This document shows positions 1 to 7,906 of a stretch of 64,000 nt of DNA, piece after piece. Made by a program: the position numbers and the translations under genes. Under the pieces are notes generated by a model. That model ran no database searches and was not told the origin of the DNA. It saw only the letters and a program-made list of their open reading frames with translations. Numbering within the stretch: position 1 is the stretch's first letter; each line of letters opens with the position of its first letter. Origin of the DNA: Bryobacterales bacterium KBS 96 (GTDB lineage Bacteria; Acidobacteriota; Terriglobia; Bryobacterales; Bryobacteraceae); contig KB906767.1 of NCBI GenBank assembly GCA_000381625.1, positions 500,729 through 564,728 of the forward strand. Direction: 5' to 3'.

Positions 1-366
1 GCGGTACTTCAACAAAATCCCGGTGATCCCGATAGAATTCAGCCACTGGCACACTTCCGTTCCTTCCAGATCCATCGCCAGGATCCGATATCCGCCGCCG
101 GGGAAAACAACTACCGCGGCGCCGGTGTTATTGTCTTTCGGCTGGTAAAGCGTAATGGTCGGGTCACCAACATTTCCCAGCCGGATCACGGGTCGGCCGG
201 CAATCAGACCATCCTTGGATGTGGTGGTGTCCTTCTCAGCGCCTGTGGTGTTCTTGGGGCCCGGAGCGCCGTTTGGCCAGATCGGAATCGCCTTATTGGC
301 CGCCGGGAGAGGAACCGACGCGATAACGGCGCTGAATAGAAAAAGCGGAAGGATGTTTGTTCGCAT
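1..366 (-). CDS. Secreted alpha/beta-hydrolase (acetylxylan-esterase-like), 3' part outside window
   Basis: The frame is open from an ATG at 366 to the window edge, giving the first 122 residues. Residues 1-22 form a signal peptide (MRTNILPLFLFSAVIASVPL, then PAA). The motif IPIWPNGAPG near residue 27 and VVVFPGGGYRILAMD near residue 85 are typical of the esterase/lipase-like alpha/beta hydrolases exported by Acidobacteria and Planctomycetes; the HGGG-like oxyanion stretch is FPGGGY. The catalytic Ser, Asp and His would lie beyond the window. The likely role is deacetylation of plant polysaccharide in the periplasm, inferred from family and from the nearby carbohydrate-active genes. It runs in the same direction as the GH13 enzyme upstream, with a 74-bp gap. 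Confidence 0.75.
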   Translation of the reverse strand, partial: MRTNILPLFLFSAVIASVPLPAANKAIPIWPNGAPGPKNTTGAEKDTTTSKDGLIAGRPVIRLGNVGDPTITLYQPKDNNTGAAVVVFPGGGYRILAMDLEGTEVCQWLNSIGITGILLKYR

Positions 367-440
367 GACGGAAGCGTTTGCTCTGCAATTAAATCACGAC
401 AGCGCGAAAGCTCCGCGTTCGCCGCGGCGACTGGCTGTCT

Positions 441-2078
441 TCATTGCTCCGCTCGGATTACCCGGAACCAGCGGTGATCGTAGCCTTTCAAATTCAACTG
501 CAGGGTCTTGCCTTTCAGTGGAATATCTTTCTCACTCCGCAGCAGATCCATCAGGCGCTCGGCCTTGCAGCCGCTCAAATCGATCTTCAGCCGGCAACTC
601 TTATCGGAGAGATTGTGAATTGCGAGCACCGTTCCCGTTGCCCACTCGACGGAGTGGGCAAAAACCGAAGGATTATTTGTCTCCATCGATTTCCACGAAC
701 CGCGGCCGAATTCCGGGCACTCTTTGCGCATACGAATGCAGCGCTCGATGAAGTTCAGCAGCGAATGAGAATCGCACCGCTGTGCGGCTACGTTGACGCG
801 CTCGTATCCGAACTGCCCGCCGGAAATCACCGGGCGAAAGAGTTTGTTTGGACGGGCGTTGGAAAACCCGGCATTCGCGCCAGCGGACCATTGCATCGGC
901 GTCCGAATGCTGTTGCGTTCCTTCAGCGATAGATCCTCGCCCATTCCAATTTCGTCGCCATACCGGATGACCGGCGTGCCCGGCAGCGACAGCAGTAAAC
1001 TGTAGGCCATTGTCAAACGCTGCAAATCGCCATTGAACATCGACGCAAGCCGGCGCCGTAGACCGCGCCCATAAAGCTGCATGTTCCGCTGCGGCCCGAA
1101 CTCATGAAACACTTCCTCGCGCTGCGCATCGCTGAGCCGCCCAAGATCGAGTTCATCATGGTTCCTCAAAAAGTTCGCCCACTGGCAATTCTCCGGAATC
1201 GGAGGCGGCTTCAGCATGCCCTCTAGCAGCGGCGCGGCTTCTTTACGGGCCAGCGCGAGAAACAGATACTGATTCAACATGAAATTGAACAGCATGTGTA
1301 TTTTGTCGCCATCGCCGAAATAGTCCTCAATCGTATCCATCGTGACGTTTGCCTCGGCAAGCAGAATTGCGTCCCCGGTGCGCCACGAAAGGAATTCGCG
1401 AAACTCGCGAAGATACTGATACTGTTCCTGCGATTGCGGCGTGTCCGCGCCTTTCATCTCGATGAGGAACGGCGCGGCATCCACCCGGAAACCCGATACG
1501 CCGAGTTGCAGCCAAAGGCCGATAATCCGGCAGATCTCCTCGCGGACCGTTGGATTCGAGATGTTCAAATCCGGTTGAAAGTGATAGAAGCGGTGAAAAT
1601 AGTATTGCCCTGCTGTCCGATCGAAGCTCCACGTGCTTTTCTGGATTCCGGGAAACACCGTGCCCTGATCCGCATTCTTGGGCTTGTGTTTCTCCCAAAC
1701 ATAAAAATCCCGATAGTAGGACTTTGCATCGCTCCGGGCGCTCTGAAACCAGGGATGTTGATTCGATGTGTGATTCACCACCAAGTCGATCATCACGCGC
1801 AATCCATGGGAATGCGCCTGATTGATGAAGGTCACAAAATCGCCTAGCGTGCCGAGGCGCGAGTCCACGCCGAAGTAATCCGTAACATCGTAGCCATTAT
1901 CGAGAAACGGCGTCGGATGGAAGGGAAGCAGCCAGATCGTGGTAAATCCGAGGCCGGCGATATAAGGAAGCTGATCGGTCAGCCCGCGAAAGTCGCCGAT
2001 GCCATCGCCGTTGCCATCCTTGAAAGTCTCAACCTCAACACAATAAATGACCGCATCTTTGTGCCAATAATCTCGCAA
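441..2078 (-). CDS. treS: GH13 alpha-glucosidase family enzyme, trehalose-synthase-like
   Basis: This is a cytoplasmic GH13 enzyme of 545 residues. The N-terminal WHKDAVIYCVEVETFKDGNG and GDFRGL motifs, and the central MLFNFMLNQYLFLALARK, resemble trehalose synthase (maltose alpha-D-glucosyltransferase, GH13_16), which interconverts maltose and trehalose. The catalytic set is visible: nucleophile Asp200 in GFRVDA, acid/base Glu242 in LLAEAN and Asp308 in LRNHDE, plus DLVVNH near residue 98. There is no signal peptide and no fused maltokinase domain. No glycogen or trehalose partner genes lie beside it. A related oligo-1,6-glucosidase activity cannot be excluded. It follows the TPR gene in the same direction with a 118-bp gap. 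Confidence 0.85.
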   Translation of the reverse strand: MRDYWHKDAVIYCVEVETFKDGNGDGIGDFRGLTDQLPYIAGLGFTTIWLLPFHPTPFLDNGYDVTDYFGVDSRLGTLGDFVTFINQAHSHGLRVMIDLVVNHTSNQHPWFQSARSDAKSYYRDFYVWEKHKPKNADQGTVFPGIQKSTWSFDRTAGQYYFHRFYHFQPDLNISNPTVREEICRIIGLWLQLGVSGFRVDAAPFLIEMKGADTPQSQEQYQYLREFREFLSWRTGDAILLAEANVTMDTIEDYFGDGDKIHMLFNFMLNQYLFLALARKEAAPLLEGMLKPPPIPENCQWANFLRNHDELDLGRLSDAQREEVFHEFGPQRNMQLYGRGLRRRLASMFNGDLQRLTMAYSLLLSLPGTPVIRYGDEIGMGEDLSLKERNSIRTPMQWSAGANAGFSNARPNKLFRPVISGGQFGYERVNVAAQRCDSHSLLNFIERCIRMRKECPEFGRGSWKSMETNNPSVFAHSVEWATGTVLAIHNLSDKSCRLKIDLSGCKAERLMDLLRSEKDIPLKGKTLQLNLKGYDHRWFRVIRAEQ

Positions 2079-2196
2079 GCTGATTGCACCCCGGCGGAAG
2101 CGTTATCGGAACGGCTAGTTTCAGTTTATTGCACCGCCGCCGGCTTGCTACCGCGTGGTTTCCCAATCGGCGTACAGTGGCGATCGCTTTCCATCA

Positions 2197-3318
2197 TTAC
2201 CGTCCCACCTGCCTGCCGATCGCTTTCACGTTCGCTTGTGCCTGCGCCTGTAAGGGGCTTTTGATCGCGGCGGATTGCTGCGAGAATTTCAACGCATCCC
2301 GCAATAGCGCTCGTTTTTTTGTCGATTTGCCGAGCTCATAATTCGCGACGCCGAGATGGAACAAGCCCACGCCCAGCATCTGGTTGTCGCCCTTGATCAG
2401 CGGCAGAGCTTCGCGCAACACTTTATCGGCTTGAGTGTATTTCTTCTGCTCGCTGTAAACAACGCCTTGTATCCAGTAACCGGCGCCTAGCAGCGTTGTT
2501 TTTTTCTTTTCCCAATCGGCATCGCTCAACTCCGCCGGTTTGGTTTTCGCCTGCATCACCTCGGAAAGTTTCGCCGCGTAGGCCAGCGCCTTATCTTGAT
2601 TTTGCTTCTGCATGTTGTAATCGGCGGCAATCAGCAGCACGTCCTCGTTGGTCGGATCGCGGTCGGCTTCCTTTTCCGCGGCCGTCCCGGCTTTCTCATT
2701 CTGGCCCGTTTGCCGCAGGGCATTTAAATACATTCCGTAGGACTTGCTCAAATACTCGCTCTTCGGGCTCCGCTGCTCGAGCGGTTCCACTAGCGCAATG
2801 ATCTTGGCTGGATCGGTGGTCTTCAGCACCGCCGCGTAAACCGAATACTCCGTATAGGTGTCCACTTGCTTCGCGTAGTCGATCCTCGCTTTTACATCGT
2901 CGCCCAAAGGCTGCGATTGCTCGACTTTTCTCGCCAGGGCCGATGTCTCCGCCGACCACTTGGCCACTCCGTCCGGATCGTTTTTGCCCTCCGCGGCTTT
3001 CAGGTTGTTATAGGCGAGGTCCACGTTATCGGCCCCGCCGGCCAGCGCTTTCTCTCCGGCTTCCAGAACTTTGTCGTACTGCTTGTCTTGTAGATAAATG
3101 GTTTGCAGTTGCCCGTAGACCCAGGCCGCCTGGGTGCTTTGCGGGTACGTCTTCATAAAATCTTCGAGCATCGTTTGCTTGCGGGCAGCGTCCTGCTGCT
3201 GTGCAATTTCGGCAAGAGTCTTACCCTCCGCCGTGCTGGTATCGATGAGAAGCTTCTGTCCCCATGAGGACGAACACAGGCCGGCGAGCAGCGCCGCCGC
3301 CAGAATCACGTTCTTCAT
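2197..3318 (-). CDS. Exported TPR-containing protein
   Basis: The 373-residue product has a clear signal peptide (residues 1-20, MKNVILAAALLAGLCSSSWG, cleavage before Q). It is otherwise an alpha-helical, Ala/Lys-rich chain with several degenerate tetratricopeptide-like helix pairs, for example around QAAWVYGQLQTIYLQDKQYD and LGVGLFHLGVANYELGKS. Such proteins are common in Acidobacteria and serve as periplasmic scaffolds, but no partner can be named from the sequence. It has no catalytic motif. It reads away from the GH29 gene, with 217 bp between the two starts. Confidence 0.7.
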   Translation of the reverse strand: MKNVILAAALLAGLCSSSWGQKLLIDTSTAEGKTLAEIAQQQDAARKQTMLEDFMKTYPQSTQAAWVYGQLQTIYLQDKQYDKVLEAGEKALAGGADNVDLAYNNLKAAEGKNDPDGVAKWSAETSALARKVEQSQPLGDDVKARIDYAKQVDTYTEYSVYAAVLKTTDPAKIIALVEPLEQRSPKSEYLSKSYGMYLNALRQTGQNEKAGTAAEKEADRDPTNEDVLLIAADYNMQKQNQDKALAYAAKLSEVMQAKTKPAELSDADWEKKKTTLLGAGYWIQGVVYSEQKKYTQADKVLREALPLIKGDNQMLGVGLFHLGVANYELGKSTKKRALLRDALKFSQQSAAIKSPLQAQAQANVKAIGRQVGR

Positions 3319-3535
3319 ACATCCCCCTATGTGAGCGGCACTTTATCACAAATTTACGCTCGGCGGCTGTGGCGCACGATTCATCGTGCTGGCGGGCAGT
3401 ACAGTACCCGCTCGACGTTTCCCTCTGGCTCCGGTATTACTCCGTCCAGCGCAAGAACACCTTGTCTGTCATAGGGCGCGCCCGGCTGCGCTCTGTAGCA
3501 CGTGGCGCGTCCAGTGGCTCGCGTAAGCTATCCAC

Positions 3536-5236
3536 ATGCGCGTGCTTTCTCTTTTCCTATGCCTGGTTCTGCTCACGGGTGCTCGTCCGCTGCTGGCCGC
3601 GGACGACTCCGGCCGGCCCAGTCCGGCCACCGTGCGCGAATGGCAGAGCCGCAAGTACGGGATGTTCATCCATTTCGGACTCTATTCGATGTTGGGCGGC
3701 ATTTGGAACGGGAAACAATACTCGGGTAACTACAGCGAGCAGATTCAATCCGACGCCAAGATTCCCGAAGCCGAGTACGCCGCGCTCGCGGGCCAATTTC
3801 AACCTGAACGGTGGGACGCCGATGCAATTGTGCGGCTCGCGCAAGACGCCGGCATGCGGTTCATTGTGCTCACCGCCAAACATCACGATGGCTTCAGCCT
3901 TTTTCGAACGCAGGCATCGTCATTCAACGTGGTGAACGCTTCGCCGTACCGCAAGGACATTGTGAAAAGCCTGGCGGAAGCCTGCGCGCGCCATCACATG
4001 CCCTTTGGTGTCTACTATTCCACGATTGACTGGCATTTCGGCGATGTTCCCGAAGAGAAGAACGACAATCCGATTTCACCCGCGCATGAACAATTCAACG
4101 TGAACCAGTTGCGCGAATTGATGACCCAATACGGCCCTCTATCGGAGGTCTGGTTCGACATGGGCCATCCCACGAAACTGCAAAGCCAGCATTTTGCCGA
4201 CACGATACACAAGTATCAGCCCGAAACGATGGTCAGCGGTCGCGTCTGGAACAACGAAGGCGACTTCATGGAGATGGGCGACGACGAGATTCCGGATTAC
4301 ATTCTCGATGAGCCGTGGGAATCGCCGGCATCCATTTACAAAGAGACCTGGGGCTATCGTTCCTGGCTTCAACGGAGCGATCTTGATGGCAAGGTCCACG
4401 AACATATCCAGCGCCTGGTGGCCGTGGTCAGCCGTGGCGGCAATTACATTCTGAATATCGGACCCAAAGGCGATGGCTCAGTGGTCGGCTATGAAGCCGC
4501 CGTTCTGAGCGGCGTGGGAGCGTGGCTGAAGCGGAACAGCGAAGCCATCTACGGTACGCAGCCGCAGCCGTTCCGTAAATTGGACTTCGGCTATGCCACG
4601 GTGCGCGATAACCGGCTGTTCCTGTTCGCGGAACATATTCCGGCGGATCGACAACTCAAGCTCCCGGGCATGCAAAATCACATTCGGAAGGCTTATTTAC
4701 TAGGCGACACGCGGCGGAGTCCACTTGCGTTTCACGATGAGGGGGCGGCGAAGTCCGTCGAGATGCCGGCCACCGAAGGTTTTCTTCCGGTTGTGGCGGT
4801 GGAGTTCGAGGGTTCGCTCGACGTGCGGCAACCTGCCGTACATCCGGATGTGAATGGAGCGCTGACGCTCACGCCGGAAGCGGCGGACCACTTCTATAAC
4901 GCCAACGGCGAGGGTTACTATGATCCGCCGACAGTACGAAAGGAGCGCTGGAATTTCACCGTGAACCGCGCCGGCAAATACCGCGTGGACGTGGCGTACA
5001 AGCCGGGCAAGTTTGCTCGCCTGCTCGACATCGACGTCAACGGGAAAGTTCTGCGGACGCTGCTGTACGGAAGCGAGAAGTCTCCGGCGACAGCCGGCAT
5101 CGTGGAATTGACGCCGTCGGAAGAGAGCGTTCTGACGATTGCCCCCGGCGCCCCGGCCGAGCGCGGCGCTGCCTTGGATATAAGCTTGGTGCATATTTCA
5201 GTGGTTCTGGTGGGGAACGCGAAGGTGTCGCGGTGA
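3536..5236 (+). CDS. Exported GH29 alpha-L-fucosidase
   Basis: This 566-residue protein starts with a signal peptide (MRVLSLFLCLVLLTGARPLLA). The GH29 barrel follows: KYGMFIHFGLYS near residue 40, TAKHHDGFSLF near 113, and the nucleophile motif EVWFDMG with Asp208. The region GGNYILNIGPKGDG near residue 302 is a further family landmark. The C-terminal ~150 residues look like the beta-sandwich that follows the barrel in this family. It probably removes terminal fucose from plant or microbial glycans in the periplasm. The acid/base residue cannot be assigned by eye. The ATG at 3536 places the signal peptide directly at the N-terminus. A second, distinct GH29 enzyme lies at 57.4-59.0 kb. Confidence 0.9.
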   Translation: MRVLSLFLCLVLLTGARPLLAADDSGRPSPATVREWQSRKYGMFIHFGLYSMLGGIWNGKQYSGNYSEQIQSDAKIPEAEYAALAGQFQPERWDADAIVRLAQDAGMRFIVLTAKHHDGFSLFRTQASSFNVVNASPYRKDIVKSLAEACARHHMPFGVYYSTIDWHFGDVPEEKNDNPISPAHEQFNVNQLRELMTQYGPLSEVWFDMGHPTKLQSQHFADTIHKYQPETMVSGRVWNNEGDFMEMGDDEIPDYILDEPWESPASIYKETWGYRSWLQRSDLDGKVHEHIQRLVAVVSRGGNYILNIGPKGDGSVVGYEAAVLSGVGAWLKRNSEAIYGTQPQPFRKLDFGYATVRDNRLFLFAEHIPADRQLKLPGMQNHIRKAYLLGDTRRSPLAFHDEGAAKSVEMPATEGFLPVVAVEFEGSLDVRQPAVHPDVNGALTLTPEAADHFYNANGEGYYDPPTVRKERWNFTVNRAGKYRVDVAYKPGKFARLLDIDVNGKVLRTLLYGSEKSPATAGIVELTPSEESVLTIAPGAPAERGAALDISLVHISVVLVGNAKVSR

Positions 5237-5315
5237 CCGTCAAATCCCGGTGAGGCATGCTCGCCCCTACAACGCATTACGGCGCGCGTAATTCTGGAAT
5301 TTTCGAAACTGTGCC

Positions 5316-5546
5316 GTGCCACGGCAGGAAACCCGCGAACAGGAAGCGATCTACGAAGTCGGCATGTGCCACTTGGTCGCCGGCAAGGAGTTTCAACCGG
5401 CCGAGTTTGGGTTCGTTTGTTCGAAAGCCGAAGCCGAGTCGCTGGTCAAGCGGAAGTGGACTCTCGAACAGGCCAACAACGCGCATAGCTGGAACTTCGA
5501 CCGCGAATTCTGCGGACCCGCCCTCGCGTTTTCGACTGCTGCCTGA
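5316..5546 (+). CDS. Possible small unrecognised protein or gene remnant
   Basis: The 448-bp gap between the fucosidase and the MgtC-like gene holds one frame with coding character: a GTG start at 5316, 76 codons and G/C-rich third positions. The product (…EAIYEVGMCHLVAGKEFQPAEFGF…) has three Cys and three Trp and no signal peptide. I recognise no family. No good ribosome-binding site precedes the GTG, so it may be the 3' remnant of a longer lost gene. Nothing else in the gap (5237-5684) looks functional. Confidence 0.3.
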   Translation: MPRQETREQEAIYEVGMCHLVAGKEFQPAEFGFVCSKAEAESLVKRKWTLEQANNAHSWNFDREFCGPALAFSTAA

Positions 5547-5684
5547 AAATAGGGGTATTCATTCCCAATTCCCTCCGGCTCATGCCCCGTTGGCTTCGAT
5601 CGATTTAAACGTCGGCGGCGCGAAATAGGTAAAACGAATGCGTCACCGATTTCCCGAATGCTCTATCCAAATAAGCTGTAGAGT

Positions 5685-6395
5685 ATGCCTCTTCACCTTG
5701 CGTGGGTCGATATTTTAATCCGAATCGTCTGTGCGCTCGGCGCCGGGCTCCTTATCGGTTTTAATCGTGGCGAGCACGGGCGGCCCGCTGGACTGCGGAC
5801 AACAACGCTCGTGTCGCTCGCGGCTTGTCTGGCGATGATCCAGGCAAATGTGCTTTTGCCGGTGGCGGGGAAGGCTTCCGACTCATTTGTCACTCTCGAC
5901 CTGATGCGGCTGCCTCTTGGAATTCTTTCCGGGATGGGCTTCATCGGCGCCGGGGCCATTCTCCGGCGGGGCAACCTGCTGATCGGCGTCACCACCGCGG
6001 CCACCCTTTGGTTTGTGACGGTGCTTGGTCTTTGCTTTGGAGGCGGACAAATTGCTCTGGGCCTTGCGGGTCTGGCAGTAGGCTTTCTGGTTCTGGCCGG
6101 CTTGAGACGGTTCGAGCTAAAAATAAAACAGGACCGGCGAGGCACGTTGACCATCCTCAGCGCGGCGGACGCTCCCAGCGACGCTGAAATCCGTTCCGGC
6201 CTTTCCGCCGCCGGTTATCGAACCAGTTCTTGCGCCATCACGTATCGACCGGGTGACGCAATGCAGGAATTGAGATGTAACGTTCACTGGCGCAGCACGA
6301 GCCCTGAAACCGAAACGCCCGCCTTCGTCGGCATTCTTGCCCGGAGAGCCGGAGTAATCAGCATTGCGTGGACGCCTGAAGCGGCGGCATCGTAA
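5685..6395 (+). CDS. MgtC/SapB-family inner-membrane protein
   Basis: The 236-residue product starts with the MgtC signature: LVRIVCALGAG-like helix 1 (IRIVCALGAGLLIGFNRG), then RPAGLRTTTLVSLAACLAMI and GILSGMGFIGAGAILRRG. It continues into further hydrophobic helices to about residue 145. The last ~90 residues are soluble and resemble the ACT-like tail of the family. In pathogens MgtC affects Mg2+ limitation and ATP synthase activity; in soil bacteria the role is unknown. The gene stands alone between the fucosidase gene and a convergent agmatinase-type gene. Confidence 0.88.
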   Translation: MPLHLAWVDILIRIVCALGAGLLIGFNRGEHGRPAGLRTTTLVSLAACLAMIQANVLLPVAGKASDSFVTLDLMRLPLGILSGMGFIGAGAILRRGNLLIGVTTAATLWFVTVLGLCFGGGQIALGLAGLAVGFLVLAGLRRFELKIKQDRRGTLTILSAADAPSDAEIRSGLSAAGYRTSSCAITYRPGDAMQELRCNVHWRSTSPETETPAFVGILARRAGVISIAWTPEAAAS

Positions 6396-6434
6396 GTGGT
6401 AAGAGTCTCATGGCCCTGTATGGATCTTGTGTTT

Positions 6435-7418
6435 TCAGAGCTTCGCTGCGGTATTGGGAAACCCGGACGCGATGGTTTCGATGAGCAGTTGCACGGCAAT
6501 GTGCTGCGTGAGTTCGGCGTGATCCAGGTAGGGATTTACCTCGACAATATCGACGCCGACGAGCCGCCCGTGTTTACTAATCCCACGGAGCAACTGTCTG
6601 GCTTGGCGGAAACTCAGACCGTCAGCTTCCGGGCTTTCCGTGCCAGGGGCAATCGAAGGATCAAGCCCGTCGATATCCAGGCTTACATAGTAGTTTCCAA
6701 GTTCGCCAATTTCATTAATAATCGCCATGATTCCATCGTCATGAACGCGATCCATCGGGAAAACGAGATTGCCATGCTCCAGACTTTCGCGGTACTCGCG
6801 ATCCGTGCTTTTGATGCCTCTCACGCCAACGGTGACGATGCGTTCGACGAAAGATAACTCGTGGGCACGGCGGAAGGGGCTATTATTGCTAAATTTCAGG
6901 TCCATGGATATGTCGCGATAGTCCATGTGAGCATCCAACAAGACAATCGTCAGAGGTGCGTACTTCTCGAATGCGGCGAGAAGCGGGAAGGTAACCGAGT
7001 GATCTCCGCCAATGGAAGCCAGAAACAGACCTCTATCGATGATGGAGCGGGCATGTGCCGTGATCCGTTCTCGCGTGACGGGCGCATCGAGGCGCACGTC
7101 GACGTCGCCGGCGTCTATCAGCCGGATACCGGATAAGAACGTCGCCTGGTTCCCAATATCAAAGAATCCGGAGGAACCAGCCGCGTCCCCAAGCCAACCG
7201 AATCGCGTGGAAGCGTCACGGAGGGCTCGCGGAGCCTGGCGGCAACCGGGGCGCATGGAAGCCATGTTGTCGAACGGCACTCCGAGAATTGCCACATCTG
7301 CCTGCATTTCCGCAATCTCAAAGACATAAGGCGCCTTGCAGAAGCTTGCGATGCCAGTGTGCGGTAATGCTGCTGGCTGGCGGTGAGCGGAAGTCAAAAT
7401 ACGCTCCTTTACTTTCAT
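6435..7418 (-). CDS. speB: Agmatinase/ureohydrolase-family enzyme
   Basis: This 327-residue protein carries the full binuclear-Mn ureohydrolase site: His140 in IGGDHS, Asp162, His164 and Asp166 in DAHMDYRD, and Asp248 and Asp250 in SLDIDGLDPS. The family hydrolyses agmatine, guanidinobutyrate, guanidine or related compounds to urea plus an amine. The loop FSNNSPFRRAHE replaces the usual SHGTPFRRA, and GTESPEADGL replaces GTGTPEPGGL, so the substrate may differ from agmatine. No polyamine genes lie beside it. The symbol speB is therefore provisional. It converges on the MgtC-like gene. Confidence 0.85.
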   Translation of the reverse strand: MKVKERILTSAHRQPAALPHTGIASFCKAPYVFEIAEMQADVAILGVPFDNMASMRPGCRQAPRALRDASTRFGWLGDAAGSSGFFDIGNQATFLSGIRLIDAGDVDVRLDAPVTRERITAHARSIIDRGLFLASIGGDHSVTFPLLAAFEKYAPLTIVLLDAHMDYRDISMDLKFSNNSPFRRAHELSFVERIVTVGVRGIKSTDREYRESLEHGNLVFPMDRVHDDGIMAIINEIGELGNYYVSLDIDGLDPSIAPGTESPEADGLSFRQARQLLRGISKHGRLVGVDIVEVNPYLDHAELTQHIAVQLLIETIASGFPNTAAKL

Positions 7419-7469
7419 TTTGTCACCGGCTACCTCGCCGTTCGGCGGAAAGGCGCCCCTAAAGACAGG

Positions 7470-7498
7470 TTGACGTTTTACCTAAGCGGGTGCATACT
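7470..7498 (+). promoter_or_regulatory. Candidate sigma-70 promoter of the PadR/permease operon
   Basis: TTGACG (7470-7475) and CATACT (7493-7498) are separated by 17 bp. The expected transcription start is within a few bases of the ATG at 7507, so the padR mRNA may be leaderless. No Shine-Dalgarno sequence is seen before this ATG. The call is by eye only. Confidence 0.45.
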
Positions 7499-7506
7499 CG
7501 GGTTAA

Positions 7507-7902
7507 ATGGTTACCCGGAAAAGTCCAAGCGCACAGAAGAGGGCGGCCGTTGAGCGGGATCAAGAAGAGCAGCGGCTCGAACTACTCCAAGGCACGCTCG
7601 ATCTGCTGATCCTGCGAACTCTCATTTTCGGCCGTCAGCACGGGCAGGGAATTGGACGAGCGATTCAACAGAACTCCGGAGAGGAACTGCTTGTCGAGCA
7701 CGGTGCGCTGTATCCCGCGCTCCAACGATTGGAGGCTCGAGGGTGGATTGCTGCGGAGTGGGGAACATCGAGTAATAACCGCAAAGCACGCTTTTACACG
7801 TTGACGAAAGCCGGGCGTAAGCAACTCGTCACCGAAACAACAAAGTGGCGGCGGCTGGCAGCAGCAATAGGGAGCATTCTGGGACCGGAGGGCGAGGGGT
7901 GA
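7507..7902 (+). CDS. PadR-family transcriptional regulator
   Basis: The 131-residue protein has the PadR winged-helix domain: [14 protein letters not shown] near residue 28, [23 protein letters not shown] near 60, and [18 protein letters not shown] near 86. It ends 4 bp before the permease start, so the two form an operon. In Acidobacteria such PadR genes regularly precede the large orphan permeases and are presumed to repress them in response to an unknown ligand. A short Lys/Gln-rich tail precedes the DNA-binding domain. Confidence 0.93.
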   Translation: MVTRKSPSAQKRAAVERDQEEQRLELLQGTLDLLILRTLIFGRQHGQGIGRAIQQNSGEELLVEHGALYPALQRLEARGWIAAEWGTSSNNRKARFYTLTKAGRKQLVTETTKWRRLAAAIGSILGPEGEG

Positions 7903-7906
7903 ATGT

